A stretch of 64,000 bases of DNA, from contig JAZOMX010000020.1 in assembly GCA_045654245.1 (NCBI GenBank), positions 1-64,000 of the forward strand, written 5' to 3'. The notes under the pieces are model-generated. The model searched no databases. It worked only from the letters and a program-made list of their open reading frames with translations, and was not told where the DNA came from. Below, piece by piece: positions 50,885-59,589 of the stretch (positions within the stretch are counted from its first letter, which is position 1; the number at the start of each line of letters is the position of its first letter). This DNA comes from UBA10677 sp045654245 (GTDB taxonomy: Bacteria; Bacillota; Clostridia; Christensenellales; Pumilibacteraceae). The position numbers were made by a program, and so were the translations under genes.

Positions 50885-51538
50885 CTATCTTATAACATAG
50901 CCGTATCCACGCACCGTTTCAATTAACTTAACGCCGTAAATATCGTCGATTTTGGCGCGAAGATATCTAATATACACGTCCACGACGTTGGTGTTTCCTA
51001 TAAAATCATACCCCCAAACGACGTCGAGAACTTGCTCGCGCGAGATTACCTTATTGCGATTTTGAGCAAGGTAAACCAAAAGGTCATATTCCTTTTTCGT
51101 AAGGTCTAGTAAATCCCCGTCGTAACTCGCCTCGTGAGCGTTTATATCTATCTTTAGTTTTCCTATTTCGTAAACGACGCTCTTTTTCTTGATGTTCGCT
51201 CTAATGCGAGCAAGCAATTCTTCGATTGCAAACGGCTTGGTCATATAATCGTTTGCGCCGATATCAAGCCCGGCAACCTTATCCACCACTTGGTCTCGAG
51301 CGGTAAGAATTATTACGGGCGTATCCTTCGTTTGACGAAGACGGCGCAGTATTTCTATGCCGTTAAGCGACGGTAACATTACGTCGAGAACGATTAAATC
51401 GAAGTCGCAGTCTAGCGCAACCTCTAACGCCTCTCGTCCGTCTGAAACAATCGTCGTTTTATATCCCTCGTGCTCTAATTCGAGCGAAACGAAACGCGCG
51501 ATTTTATATTCGTCTTCCACTATTAGGATATGGTACAT
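50885..51538 (-). CDS. OmpR/PhoB-type response regulator
   Basis: 217 aa. The receiver domain has Asp52 (DLIVLDVMLPSLNG) as phosphorylation site, with Thr in VIILTAR and Lys in YMTKPFAIEEL; the winged-helix DNA-binding domain is from about 125 on (LTKKEYDLLVYLAQNRNKVI, NVVDVYIRYLRAKID, VRGYGYV). It partners the histidine kinase immediately downstream. It begins 11 bases after metA, so metA and the two-component system may share a transcript. Confidence 0.94.
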   Translation of the reverse strand: MYHILIVEDEYKIARFVSLELEHEGYKTTIVSDGREALEVALDCDFDLIVLDVMLPSLNGIEILRRLRQTKDTPVIILTARDQVVDKVAGLDIGANDYMTKPFAIEELLARIRANIKKKSVVYEIGKLKIDINAHEASYDGDLLDLTKKEYDLLVYLAQNRNKVISREQVLDVVWGYDFIGNTNVVDVYIRYLRAKIDDIYGVKLIETVRGYGYVIR

Positions 51539-51549
51539 ATCGTCACCTA

Positions 51550-52473
51550 TTAACCGATTTTCTCAATATCAAACGGCGTTGCTTGATATACGCAATAGTT
51601 AAGCCAGTTGGACATCAGTAGCGATTCGTGAGCGCGCCAACGCATTACGGGCGATTTTTTGGGGTCGTTATTTTCATAGTAGTTTTTTGGCAACGCAATA
51701 TCAAGTCCTTTGGCTACGTCTCTTTCGTACTCGTTCTTAAGCGATTCCGCGTCGTACTCGCCGTGACCGAAAACGAAAACTCGGCGCAAATCCTTGCTGG
51801 ACGCTAAATACACTCCCGCTTCGTCGCTTTGCGCTAGCACTTTCACGTCATCTACATTGTCAAACTCAGAGCGAGGAATATCTGTATAACGAGAGTGAGG
51901 CGCATAAAAATAGTCGTCGAAACCTCTAACGAGCGGATTTTTTCTATGGCGAACTCTATGACGGAACACACCGAAAATTTTGGTGTCGTATAGCGTTTTG
52001 TTTACTCCGTAATAGTAATACATAGCCGCTTGCGCCGCCCAACAAATATACATAGACGAATAAACGTTATGGCTTGCCCACTCCATTATTCGCTCGAACT
52101 CTTTCCAGTAAGCGACTTCGGTAAAGTCCATTTTTTCTACCGGCGCACCAGTAACTACGAGGCCGTCGAACTTTTGTTTCTCTTCGATAATCTCGTCAAG
52201 CGTTTTATAAAACGACTTTAAGTGTTCTTCGGAAGTATGCGTAGAAACGTAGGTAGCGGTAGTTAGAAATACCACTTCTACCTGCAAGGGAGTGTTTCCG
52301 ATTAGGCGAAGAAGTTGCGTTTCAGTATCAATCTTATTCGGCATAAGATTAAGCACGGCAACGCGTAAGGGTCTAATATCCTGTTTCTCCGCTCTTTCAT
52401 AAGTCATAACGAAGATATTTTCTTTCTCCAAAAACTTTCTTGCTGGTAAATCTTTTGCTATTCTTACGGGCAT
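51550..52473 (-). CDS. metA: Homoserine O-acyltransferase (MetA type), predicted acetyl-specific
   Basis: 307 aa, MetA/HTS family. The acyl-enzyme Cys144 is in SSMYICWAAQAAMYYYYG; the catalytic His/Glu parts are FGVFRHRVRH and FVFGHGEYDAESL. It activates homoserine for methionine synthesis. At the substrate-deciding position the protein reads TGAPVEKMDF: Glu113 corresponds to E. coli residue 111, where Gly gives succinyl-CoA use and Glu gives acetyl-CoA use in studied MetA proteins. I therefore predict O-acetylhomoserine as product. Start ATG 52473 behind AGGAGGACAGGGGAAT. Confidence 0.93.
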   Translation of the reverse strand: MPVRIAKDLPARKFLEKENIFVMTYERAEKQDIRPLRVAVLNLMPNKIDTETQLLRLIGNTPLQVEVVFLTTATYVSTHTSEEHLKSFYKTLDEIIEEKQKFDGLVVTGAPVEKMDFTEVAYWKEFERIMEWASHNVYSSMYICWAAQAAMYYYYGVNKTLYDTKIFGVFRHRVRHRKNPLVRGFDDYFYAPHSRYTDIPRSEFDNVDDVKVLAQSDEAGVYLASSKDLRRVFVFGHGEYDAESLKNEYERDVAKGLDIALPKNYYENNDPKKSPVMRWRAHESLLMSNWLNYCVYQATPFDIEKIG

Positions 52474-52501
52474 ATTCCCCTGTCCTCCTTATAAGCCGAT
52501 A

Positions 52502-52543
52502 CTTATCAAGTTATATTATAACTTGTTTTTACACTAGTGTCAA
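52502..52543 (-). promoter_or_regulatory. metA promoter with two palindromes
   Basis: Minus strand: TTGACA (52538-52543), 17-bp spacer, TATAAT (52515-52520). The -10 lies inside a perfect 9+1+9 palindrome, CAAGTTATA-A-TATAACTTG (52508-52526). ACACTAGTGT, a perfect 10-mer palindrome, overlaps the -35 (52531-52540). The leader is only about 35 bases, so no SAM riboswitch or T-box fits. A repressor operator is the simplest reading. Confidence 0.75.
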
Positions 52544-52593
52544 CTCTCTTTGCAAAAAAAGGATGCGTTTAGCAAAATAAAAACCTCCGAAAA

Positions 52594-52624
52594 CGAAAAA
52601 AGACGGGTTTTCCGTCTTTTTCAG
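52594..52624 (-). terminator. Terminator of the M23 gene
   Basis: Minus strand: AAAAAGACGG, AAAA loop, CCGTCTTTTTTC. Directly after the M23 stop codon. Confidence 0.88.
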
Positions 52625-52629
52625 TTCCA

Positions 52630-53301
52630 TTACTTATTGATATCGTAGCCGATATATTGCGCTGGGTCAACTAGCGCGCCGTCCTTAGTCATCTCAAGGT
52701 GAAGGTGAATACCGTCGCTATTTTCGGTAAGCATAGTTCCAACTACGCCAAGCACGCTACCCGTTTGTACGCTGTCGCCAACGCTTACGGACGCTGACGA
52801 GAGCGATTTGTAAACGCTAACTAGTCCGCCGGCGTGCTCTACCGTTACTACTACGCCTTCGAGTGTAGTGTTTTCAACCGCCTTAACCTTTCCGTCCGTT
52901 ACCGCTAGCACCGACGAGTTTTCGCTCGCACTAAAGTCCATACCGTTATGCGTTTTCCACATATTAAGCGAGGGCATATATACGAGTGAAGTAAGCGAAC
53001 ACTCTCTTATTAGCGTGCCGGAAGAAATCGGCAAAGTAAAGGTTGGCGCAACGACTACGGGAGCGTCCGCACCTTGGTCGGGGTCGGGCGTAGATACCTG
53101 CTCGTCGTCAGGCGTGGGAATAGGCGTAACGACACCTTGGTCTGGCGTGGGGCTAGGCGTATCAACTACGGGCGCTTTACTTCCTCCAGATAGCGCAATC
53201 AACATTACGGTTAGCGTGATAACGCAAGACGCCACCAAGATAAGCGCTAGGTACAACTTTTTGTTTTTGTTTGGTTTGTTTTTAGTAGAATAAGTTTTCA
53301 T
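52630..53301 (-). CDS. M23-family peptidoglycan endopeptidase-like membrane protein
   Basis: 223 aa. A membrane anchor at about 16-38 (LYLALILVASCVITLTVMLI) is followed by a Pro/Asp/Thr-rich linker with repeated TPxPDQG units (45-85) and an M23/LytM domain. Zinc-site residues His118 and Asp122 (KTHNGMDFS) and His199/His201 (GIHLHLEM) are present, so it may be active. The middle His of typical LytM enzymes is not obvious. It resembles SpoIIQ-type engulfment proteins and general wall hydrolases; no sporulation gene next to it is certain. Start ATG 53301 with GGAGG. Confidence 0.85.
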   Translation of the reverse strand: MKTYSTKNKPNKNKKLYLALILVASCVITLTVMLIALSGGSKAPVVDTPSPTPDQGVVTPIPTPDDEQVSTPDPDQGADAPVVVAPTFTLPISSGTLIRECSLTSLVYMPSLNMWKTHNGMDFSASENSSVLAVTDGKVKAVENTTLEGVVVTVEHAGGLVSVYKSLSSASVSVGDSVQTGSVLGVVGTMLTENSDGIHLHLEMTKDGALVDPAQYIGYDINK

Positions 53302-53344
53302 TTTTTACCTCCGTCGAAAACAATTCTTGACGGCACAAAGCCGT

Positions 53345-53373
53345 TTTATACCACGAAAATAATCTTTTTTCAA
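53345..53373 (-). promoter_or_regulatory. Promoter of the M23 gene
   Basis: Minus strand: TTGAAA (53368-53373), 17-bp spacer, TATAAA (53345-53350). The -35 overlaps the stop codon of the preceding gene. A hairpin ACGGC/GCCGT lies in the leader (53330-53344). Confidence 0.65.
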
Positions 53374-53771
53374 AAACTTCCCTTAATCAGCGGACTACCT
53401 ACTGCGACTTTACCGCCAGAGAGCGCAATCATAAGATTTACTTTAGTTCCGTTTACCGTTTCGTTACCCAAAATTAAGGGCGAATATGCGTAAATGATAA
53501 CGATATTTTCTATACGTTCCCGTTTTTTTATTACCGCGTGCGCTTTCCTTAGTAGTTCTTCCGCCTCTTCTTCTCCACCGCAAAAATCTATTCTTTCATA
53601 ACGCCCTAACGCGTTAAAAGTAGGCGAAGAAAGATAAATTTGCTCGTCGCTATGAGAAAAGAAAGAATATTCTCCCGTCTTAAAAAACAGCAAGCCGTTA
53701 CAAAAAAATCTCAACGCAACTAAAAGCGCAAAAAGAAAGATAACGAGTGAAAATCTAAACGCTTTAACCAC
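53370..53771 (-). CDS. Small membrane-anchored protein, unrecognised
   Basis: 133 aa from a GTG at 53771 behind GGAG. One N-terminal membrane helix (FSLVIFLFALLVALRFFCNG), then a soluble domain ending NGTKVNLMIALSGGKVAVGSPLIKGSF (shown in part: KVNLMIALSGGKVAVG). The Arg/Lys/Glu-rich middle and the beta-rich end suggest a small exported domain. Position just before an M23 membrane protein recalls the YwmB-SpoIID-SpoIIQ group, but the sequence did not let me confirm any of these. Function unknown. Confidence 0.6.
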   Translation of the reverse strand: MVKAFRFSLVIFLFALLVALRFFCNGLLFFKTGEYSFFSHSDEQIYLSSPTFNALGRYERIDFCGGEEEAEELLRKAHAVIKKRERIENIVIIYAYSPLILGNETVNGTKVNLMIALSGGKVAVGSPLIKGSF

Positions 53772-53786
53772 AATAATTTCTCCAAA

Positions 53787-53826
53787 ACAAAAAAATAATC
53801 CGCTTTTGCAAAACGGATTATTTCCA
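53787..53826 (-). terminator. Terminator of the CDF transporter gene
   Basis: Minus strand: AAATAATCCG, loop, CGGATTATTTTTTT. The ribosome binding site of the next gene lies just after. Confidence 0.88.
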
Positions 53827-53854
53827 AAAATTCAATCTTTTATACTCGTTTTAT

Positions 53855-54976
53855 TTAGATAAAGTCGTACTCGATTTTAACGCTGTAATCGCACCACTCT
53901 GGCATAATATTTTCCCGTATTTCATAAACTACTCTCTCTTTTTCTCGCATCAGTCGTGGCGCAAGACAAAGGTGCAAACCTATAATTTTTCTTTCCTCGT
54001 CTAGTTCTAGTTCGTGGAAAGACACCTCCACTCCATACTGTTCGAGAGCGGACACTACCGTTTTTCTAAGCGATAAATATCTAGGATTAGAGGTAGGCAC
54101 GGGGTCACAATGCACAACGAGGTCTATGCCGTAAACTGAAACGGCTTTGCGTTCGATTTCGTAGGCGATATTATGCACGGTAAGAAAAGGAGTATTCTCG
54201 TCGAACTCAGCGTCGAGCGAGGCAACCTTATTCGTCTCGCCGTAGTCGTGAACTCGTAAGTCGTGAAAGCCGATAACTTCTGGGAACTCGCAAAGCAAAC
54301 CCTTGATTTCTTCCTCAACCTCGCCCGTATCCGCTCTACCTAAAAGTTTTCCTACCGTCTTTATTATAATTTTTACGCCACCTATGGCGATTATTACCGA
54401 CGAAATCACTCCGATTACGCCGTCTAACGGGAACGACATATCCTTTCCTAGAATATAGCAAACGGTAATTATTGCAGTCGTAAAAGCATCCGCTACGCTG
54501 TCGATTGCCGACGACGAAAGCGTATCGGAACGAACCACCCTATTCCTTATTATATATAGCGCTCCCATACCGCCCTTTACCGCAACCGAAATCAATAAAA
54601 CGATTACCGTAAAAGTCGAATAGGTGTAAGGGGTTGGCGTAATAAGGCGAGAAATCGAAGAACGCAAAATTTCGATTGCGATAAATATTACTAGCAAACT
54701 TATAATAAAACTAGCGATATACTCACTCCTACCGTGTCCGTACGGGTGTTCTTTGTCCGCTTTTTTACCAGCAAAGAGAAAGGAGAAAATCGCAACTCCG
54801 CTAACCCCCGCGTCCGAAAAATTGTTCACGGCATCCGAAAAAACGGAAACGGAACGAGCAACAATACCCGCTACGAGTTTAGTTATTGCAAGTAAAATAT
54901 TTAATATAAACCCTAGCGCAACCGCTCTAACGCCTATTTTAATCCTATTTATTCCCTTGTTTTCGCTTTCAGTCAA
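53855..54976 (-). CDS. Cation diffusion facilitator family transporter
   Basis: 373 aa. Six membrane helices in the first 220 residues; metal-binding motifs VFSDAVNNFSDAGVSG near residue 45, EHPYGHGRSEYIAS near 80, and SSAIDSVADAFTTA near 155. The cytoplasmic C-terminal domain carries GFHDLRVHDYGE and VHCDPVP, typical of CDF metal-sensing ends, followed by about 70 extra residues. It exports Zn, Mn, Fe or Co in exchange for protons; the metal cannot be chosen from sequence alone. Confidence 0.92.
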   Translation of the reverse strand: MTESENKGINRIKIGVRAVALGFILNILLAITKLVAGIVARSVSVFSDAVNNFSDAGVSGVAIFSFLFAGKKADKEHPYGHGRSEYIASFIISLLVIFIAIEILRSSISRLITPTPYTYSTFTVIVLLISVAVKGGMGALYIIRNRVVRSDTLSSSAIDSVADAFTTAIITVCYILGKDMSFPLDGVIGVISSVIIAIGGVKIIIKTVGKLLGRADTGEVEEEIKGLLCEFPEVIGFHDLRVHDYGETNKVASLDAEFDENTPFLTVHNIAYEIERKAVSVYGIDLVVHCDPVPTSNPRYLSLRKTVVSALEQYGVEVSFHELELDEERKIIGLHLCLAPRLMREKERVVYEIRENIMPEWCDYSVKIEYDFI

Positions 54977-54999
54977 TTTTTTCTCTCCCGTATATTGTA

Positions 55000-55037
55000 T
55001 GAAAACGGACCGCCTTACGGCAATCCGTTTTTTGTTT
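55000..55037 (-). terminator. Terminator of the dnaB-ending unit
   Basis: Minus strand: AAAACGGA (55024-55031 side) pairs with TCCGTTTT (55002-55009), inner GCC/GGC, loop GTAA. It follows the dnaB stop; the T-run is short. Confidence 0.75.
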
Positions 55038-55040
55038 TTG

Positions 55041-56687
55041 CTAGATTATATCGTCTCCGTTCATATCAAAACTAACGAACGGGTCGTCTAGTCCTAGCGA
55101 AGAATTATCGTCTTTCTCGGGAGGAGGAGCGGGCAAATCTTCAGTCATAGGAGCGTAAATTTCGTCTTTGCTAGCCATAGCGCGTTCCGCCTCTTCAGCG
55201 CCGATAAAGTTCGTCTTAAACTGCGTATTTCTTCCCTCTTCCGCCGTTTCCGCTCTTGCGTTAAGGTCGGTAAAGGTGGTATATGCGCCGTTCCATCTTA
55301 CCGAAACGGTGTCCGTTCTACCGTTACGGTGTTTAGCAACGATAATATCACACTTCGTTCTCGTATCCTCGTCCACGGTTTGGTCGTTCATATCGTGTTC
55401 ACGGTGGAGGAACATTATAATATCAGCGTCTTGCTCGATTGCTCCCGATTCACGAAGGTCGGACATTTGCGGTTTTTTATTCTCACGCTTTTCAATATCA
55501 CGGCTCATCTGTGAAAGAAGAAGAATAGGCACGTTAAGTTCCTTAGCGGCGATTTTCATAGTTCTAGTAATATCCGCAACCTCTTGTTGACGGCTATCCA
55601 CTCTCTTTCCGCTCGACATAAGTTGTAAGTAATCGACGAGAACGAGGTCAAGACCTTTCTCTCTTTTAAGTCTTCTGCACTTCGACAAAATCTCAATCGG
55701 AGTAGTAAGAGAACTATCGTCAACGTAAATTTGTGCCTCCGACAATCTCTTTTGCGCCTCTACTAAACGCTCGGTGTCCTTAAAAGTACGCTTTCCGTTC
55801 TTAACAGCCTCCATACTAACTTTGGCTACCGAGCAAAGAAGACGGGTAGCAAGTTGTTCGGAGGACATTTCTAGCGAGAATACGGCGCACTTAAATGGGT
55901 CAACCTTACCAGACGGCGTTTTTCTCGACTTATCAAGCGCAGCGTGAGAAATAAAGTTCATACCAAGCGAGGTTTTTCCTTGCGCAGGACGAGCGGCGAT
56001 TAGAACTAGGTCTGAGGGGTGAAAACCGCCCAAAAGTTCGTTTAGTTTGGTAAACGGAATAGGTACGGTATTTTGCTCGTCTGGGTTCTTTTGCTTTTCG
56101 TCAATCGTAATCATTGCACGCTTTAACGCTTCGTTCATATTCTCGAGCGTTGATTTATCTTGCTTTTCACTCAAGGCGTAAACTTCACGCTCGGCAAGAG
56201 CGAGAGCGTCCTCTTCAGCGTCGCCCGAGAAAGCGCAGTCCATAATCTTTTGTCCCGACGCAATTAATTGACGAAGCAAAGAAGTCTTCTTCACGATATC
56301 TACGTAGTGGCGGTAGTTGTCCGCGCTAGGCACGAAAGTCGTAAGCGACGATAGGTAAGTAAGACCACCCACCGATTCCATTTCGCCCATTTCTTCCACT
56401 TCTTGAACGAGCGTTACGAAATCAATCGGTTTACTTTTAGAGTAAAGTTCACTCATAGCGCGGAAAATAAACTTATGCGCAGGCGCGTAAAAGTCCGTTT
56501 CCTTAAGTTCGTTGAGGATTGCCGCTACGGGGTCCTCTCCCACTTTTCCAAAGTTGTCGGTAGTAATCGATTTTTCGTCGCTAATTAGCACACAACCAAG
56601 GACGGCTTGTTCCGCCTCGTCGTTATGAGGCAATACTCTAGCCGTAATATTAGGGTGTTGTTTGTTTTTGTTTTGCGGAGTAGGCAT
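55041..56687 (-). CDS. dnaB: Replicative DNA helicase
   Basis: 548 aa. The N-terminal helical domain (LPHNDEAEQAVLGCVLI) is followed by the RecA-type motor: Walker A IAARPAQGKTSLGMNF near residue 235, Walker B LVLVDYLQLM, and the Q/arginine-finger region QMSRDIEKRENKKPQMSDLR with ESGAIEQDADIIMFLHRE. It unwinds DNA at the fork and works with the DnaE polymerase encoded at 20-23 kb. About 80 C-terminal residues beyond the core are acidic and Pro-rich, an extension not needed for the motor. It follows typA by 16 bases. Confidence 0.96.
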   Translation of the reverse strand: MPTPQNKNKQHPNITARVLPHNDEAEQAVLGCVLISDEKSITTDNFGKVGEDPVAAILNELKETDFYAPAHKFIFRAMSELYSKSKPIDFVTLVQEVEEMGEMESVGGLTYLSSLTTFVPSADNYRHYVDIVKKTSLLRQLIASGQKIMDCAFSGDAEEDALALAEREVYALSEKQDKSTLENMNEALKRAMITIDEKQKNPDEQNTVPIPFTKLNELLGGFHPSDLVLIAARPAQGKTSLGMNFISHAALDKSRKTPSGKVDPFKCAVFSLEMSSEQLATRLLCSVAKVSMEAVKNGKRTFKDTERLVEAQKRLSEAQIYVDDSSLTTPIEILSKCRRLKREKGLDLVLVDYLQLMSSGKRVDSRQQEVADITRTMKIAAKELNVPILLLSQMSRDIEKRENKKPQMSDLRESGAIEQDADIIMFLHREHDMNDQTVDEDTRTKCDIIVAKHRNGRTDTVSVRWNGAYTTFTDLNARAETAEEGRNTQFKTNFIGAEEAERAMASKDEIYAPMTEDLPAPPPEKDDNSSLGLDDPFVSFDMNGDDII

Positions 56688-56703
56688 AATTTCCTCCTTT
56701 CTT

Positions 56704-58539
56704 CTATTTTTCGTTCATCATCTTTTTGCGATAATCCGCTTTTGCGCGGAGTGACGCATCAAGTATTTTCTTTCTTATTCTAAGCGAAACGGGCGTTACT
56801 TCAAGCAACTCGTCGTCCGCAATAAATTCTAGACATTGTTCAAGCGAGAAAGTAACGGGCGGAACTAGTTTTAGAGCGTCGTCAGACCCCGACGCACGCA
56901 TATTACTCATTTGTTTACGCTTGCATACGTTGACGACGATATCTCCACCCTTGGGATTTTCGCCGACTACCATACCTTCGTAAACCTTTACGCCAGGTCC
57001 GATAAAGAGCGGACCTCTATCTTGTGCGTTAAACAGTCCGTAAGTAATAGACTCTCCCGTCTCGTAAGCAACTAGCGAACCGCAATTTCTTCTCTCGAAG
57101 TCGCCACGGTATTTGTCGTACTTATCAAACACAGAAGTAAGTATTCCTTCGCCCTTAGTGTCCGTTAAAAATTCCGATTTGTAACCGAAAAGTCCACGGC
57201 TCGGCACGGAGAACTCTAATCTCATACGACCGCCAACGGGTGTCATAGTTTTAAGTTCGCCTGCCCTACTTCCCATTTTTTCCATAACTACGCCAACGCA
57301 ATTTTCGGGCACGTCGGCAACTAGAGTATCAATCGGCTCGCAAAGTACGCCGTCGATTTCCTTAAATAGTACTTTGGGCATAGATACTTGGAATTCATAA
57401 CCCTCTCTACGCATATTCTCAATCAAGATTGAGAGGTGCATTTCGCCTCGTCCGCAAACGGTAAACGCCTCCGACGAATCGGTATCGCTAACTTTCAAAC
57501 TTACGTCGCGAATTTGCTCTTTATATAGCCTTGCTCTTAGATGGCGAGAAGTTACGAACTTACCCTCTTTTCCAGCAAACGGCGAATCGTTTACCGAGAA
57601 AGTCATCTCAACGCTCGGCTCGGATATTTCGGGAAAGGCAATCGGAGTGGGATTAATGGGGTCGCAAAGCGTATCTCCTATTGAAACGCCCTCAACTCCG
57701 CTTACGCATACGATATCGCCCACCGTTGCGCTCTCGGTAGCAACTCTAGCAAGCCCCTCGAACTGATAAATATTAGTAACTTTCGCCCTAATCAACTGTT
57801 CGGGCTTATGGTAGTTTACCAAAACGACCTGCTGGTTTTGGCGCAAAGTTCCTTGCTCTATTCTACCTATTCCGATTGCGCCCACGTACTCGGAGTAGTC
57901 GAGCGCAGACACGAGCATTTGAACGGGTTGCTCGGCGTCTCCGCTAGGAGCGGGTATGTGACGAACGATTTTCTCAAACAACGGAATTAAGTTTTCGCCC
58001 TCTACCGCCATATCCGTCGTAGCCGTTCCTTGACGAGCGGAACAGAACACGATAGGACTATCTAGTTGCTCTTCGGTAGCGTCAAGTTCCATAAGTAGTT
58101 CAAGCACCTCGTCGCAAACCTCGGTAATTCGAGCGTCAGGACGGTCAATCTTGTTCACTACGATAATTACGGGATGACCAAGTTCAAGCGCCTTTTGAAG
58201 AACGAATCTCGTTTGAGGCATAGTTCCCTCGTAAGCGTCAACTAAAAGAACTACTCCGTTCACCATTTTAAGTATGCGTTCTACCTCTCCGCCGAAATCT
58301 GCGTGGCCGGGAGTATCTACGATATTGATTTTGTAGTTTCCGTACTTAACGGAAGTGTTCTTCGCTAGAATAGTTATTCCACGCTCACGCTCGATATCGT
58401 TGCTGTCCATAACTCGGTCTGCAACTACTTGGTTGGAGCGGAACGCTCCGCCCTGTTTTAAGAGCGCGTCCACTAGCGTCGTCTTACCGTGGTCAACGTG
58501 CGCTATTATTGCTACGTTTCTAATGTATTGATTAGTCAT
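56704..58539 (-). CDS. typA: Ribosome-associated GTPase TypA/BipA
   Basis: 611 aa, normal length. G1 AHVDHGKTTLVDALL, G2 ERERGITILAKNTSV, G3 DTPGHADFGGEV, G4 VNKIDRP, then EF-G-like domains and the BipA C-terminal domain (NVCKRKQMSNMRASGSDDAL). An EF-G relative that binds 70S ribosomes, helps 50S assembly and matters at low temperature. Fifth-to-last gene of the long unit ending in dnaB is not implied; it directly precedes dnaB. Confidence 0.97.
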   Translation of the reverse strand: MTNQYIRNVAIIAHVDHGKTTLVDALLKQGGAFRSNQVVADRVMDSNDIERERGITILAKNTSVKYGNYKINIVDTPGHADFGGEVERILKMVNGVVLLVDAYEGTMPQTRFVLQKALELGHPVIIVVNKIDRPDARITEVCDEVLELLMELDATEEQLDSPIVFCSARQGTATTDMAVEGENLIPLFEKIVRHIPAPSGDAEQPVQMLVSALDYSEYVGAIGIGRIEQGTLRQNQQVVLVNYHKPEQLIRAKVTNIYQFEGLARVATESATVGDIVCVSGVEGVSIGDTLCDPINPTPIAFPEISEPSVEMTFSVNDSPFAGKEGKFVTSRHLRARLYKEQIRDVSLKVSDTDSSEAFTVCGRGEMHLSILIENMRREGYEFQVSMPKVLFKEIDGVLCEPIDTLVADVPENCVGVVMEKMGSRAGELKTMTPVGGRMRLEFSVPSRGLFGYKSEFLTDTKGEGILTSVFDKYDKYRGDFERRNCGSLVAYETGESITYGLFNAQDRGPLFIGPGVKVYEGMVVGENPKGGDIVVNVCKRKQMSNMRASGSDDALKLVPPVTFSLEQCLEFIADDELLEVTPVSLRIRKKILDASLRAKADYRKKMMNEK

Positions 58540-58581
58540 AAAAGTTTTCCTTGAGTATTAGTCTTCATCAGTTCCCACTAA

Positions 58582-59589
58582 CTACTTCTTGTCTTGCATC
58601 TTTTTCTTAATCTCTTCCGCTTCTTCGGGAGAGAAAAACTCGTCTATTCGACTTCGCAATCTCTCTTTCTCTTCGTTTTCAGCCTTGCCCGAAAACAAAT
58701 CGTCAAGTTCTTGCCGAGCGGAAGAACCAAATCCAAACCGCTCGAAATTAGCCTCGTCGTAAACTACGGTAGGCTCGTTTCGTCTTTTTCTTTTTTCGCC
58801 AGCAAGAGTTAGCGTTCCGCTTTTCTTTCTCTTTCTAGCAACTAGCCAAACTATAACTACCGCAAGCACTCCAAGCGCTATGATTACAACGTACCAACCA
58901 AGCGGATTTACGCCGTAGTACGAATAAGTTATCTTACTCGTTTGCTCGTCGCAATGCGCCGTCCATTTAAGGTAAGTCTTGCCGTTAACCTTAACTTTTT
59001 GACCGTCGTTCGTCTCGAGTTCGTCCGTGCGCCAGTAAAAATTAAGCGTTAAGTCCGAAATATCTTTGCCCTCAAGCAACGGAAAAGCAGTCTTAAGCGC
59101 AGGCAAAACACCGTAACCCGAGGCAATCACCTCGTAAATCGTTCCCTCGCCACGCTCTCCGCTTTCAAACTTACCAACGGCATCTGCGAGCGGATGAAAC
59201 GCCGTATAGCGGTATTCCCTAGTAAAGAAATGCGGAATTACCTCTACGGTAGTACCGTCCTCTTCGTCGTCATCATCAGGCAAATCAGTTTCGTTTATCG
59301 TGCGAGAGAGCGAATATAATTTCTTCGTTTCCGTCTCGCCGTAGCCGTAGTCGTATCCAAAGCCTTCCGCTAAAATCGAAAAGTACGAGCCAAGCGTCCA
59401 TTTTTCAGTGGGCGTTTTCAAACTAGCGTTACTCTCGAGTTCGTTTACGAGGTCGTCGTCAAGAGCGATAGTATATTCGTATTTGTAATCGTCACCATTT
59501 TGCTCGTAGAAATAGTTAATTTCCGCTCCGCAACCGCAAAGCGCTAACGCACAAGCAATAATAAGCAACAGACATACTATTTTCCTCAC
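58582..59589 (-). CDS. Lipoprotein with C-terminal membrane helix and coiled cytoplasmic tail, unknown function
   Basis: 335 aa. A lipoprotein signal peptide ends LALCGCGAE with Cys20 the likely lipidated residue. Then comes an external domain of about 210 residues, acidic and aromatic-rich, with a DDDDEED loop near 105. A membrane helix follows at about 228-248 (WYVVIIALGVLAVVIVWLVA), then KRKKSG and an 85-residue charged cytoplasmic tail ending in a Glu/Lys helix (FSPEEAEEIKKKMQDKK). Both ends of the external domain are thus fixed in the membrane. No family recognised. GTG start with GGAG, overlapping the pepF stop by four bases (GTGA). Confidence 0.7.
   Translation of the reverse strand: MRKIVCLLLIIACALALCGCGAEINYFYEQNGDDYKYEYTIALDDDLVNELESNASLKTPTEKWTLGSYFSILAEGFGYDYGYGETETKKLYSLSRTINETDLPDDDDEEDGTTVEVIPHFFTREYRYTAFHPLADAVGKFESGERGEGTIYEVIASGYGVLPALKTAFPLLEGKDISDLTLNFYWRTDELETNDGQKVKVNGKTYLKWTAHCDEQTSKITYSYYGVNPLGWYVVIIALGVLAVVIVWLVARKRKKSGTLTLAGEKRKRRNEPTVVYDEANFERFGFGSSARQELDDLFSGKAENEEKERLRSRIDEFFSPEEAEEIKKKMQDKK

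Noticed and set aside
52474..52593. SAM riboswitch or T-box before metA
   Set aside because: The distance from the predicted transcription start to the ATG is about 35 bases, and no S-box or T-box sequence is present.
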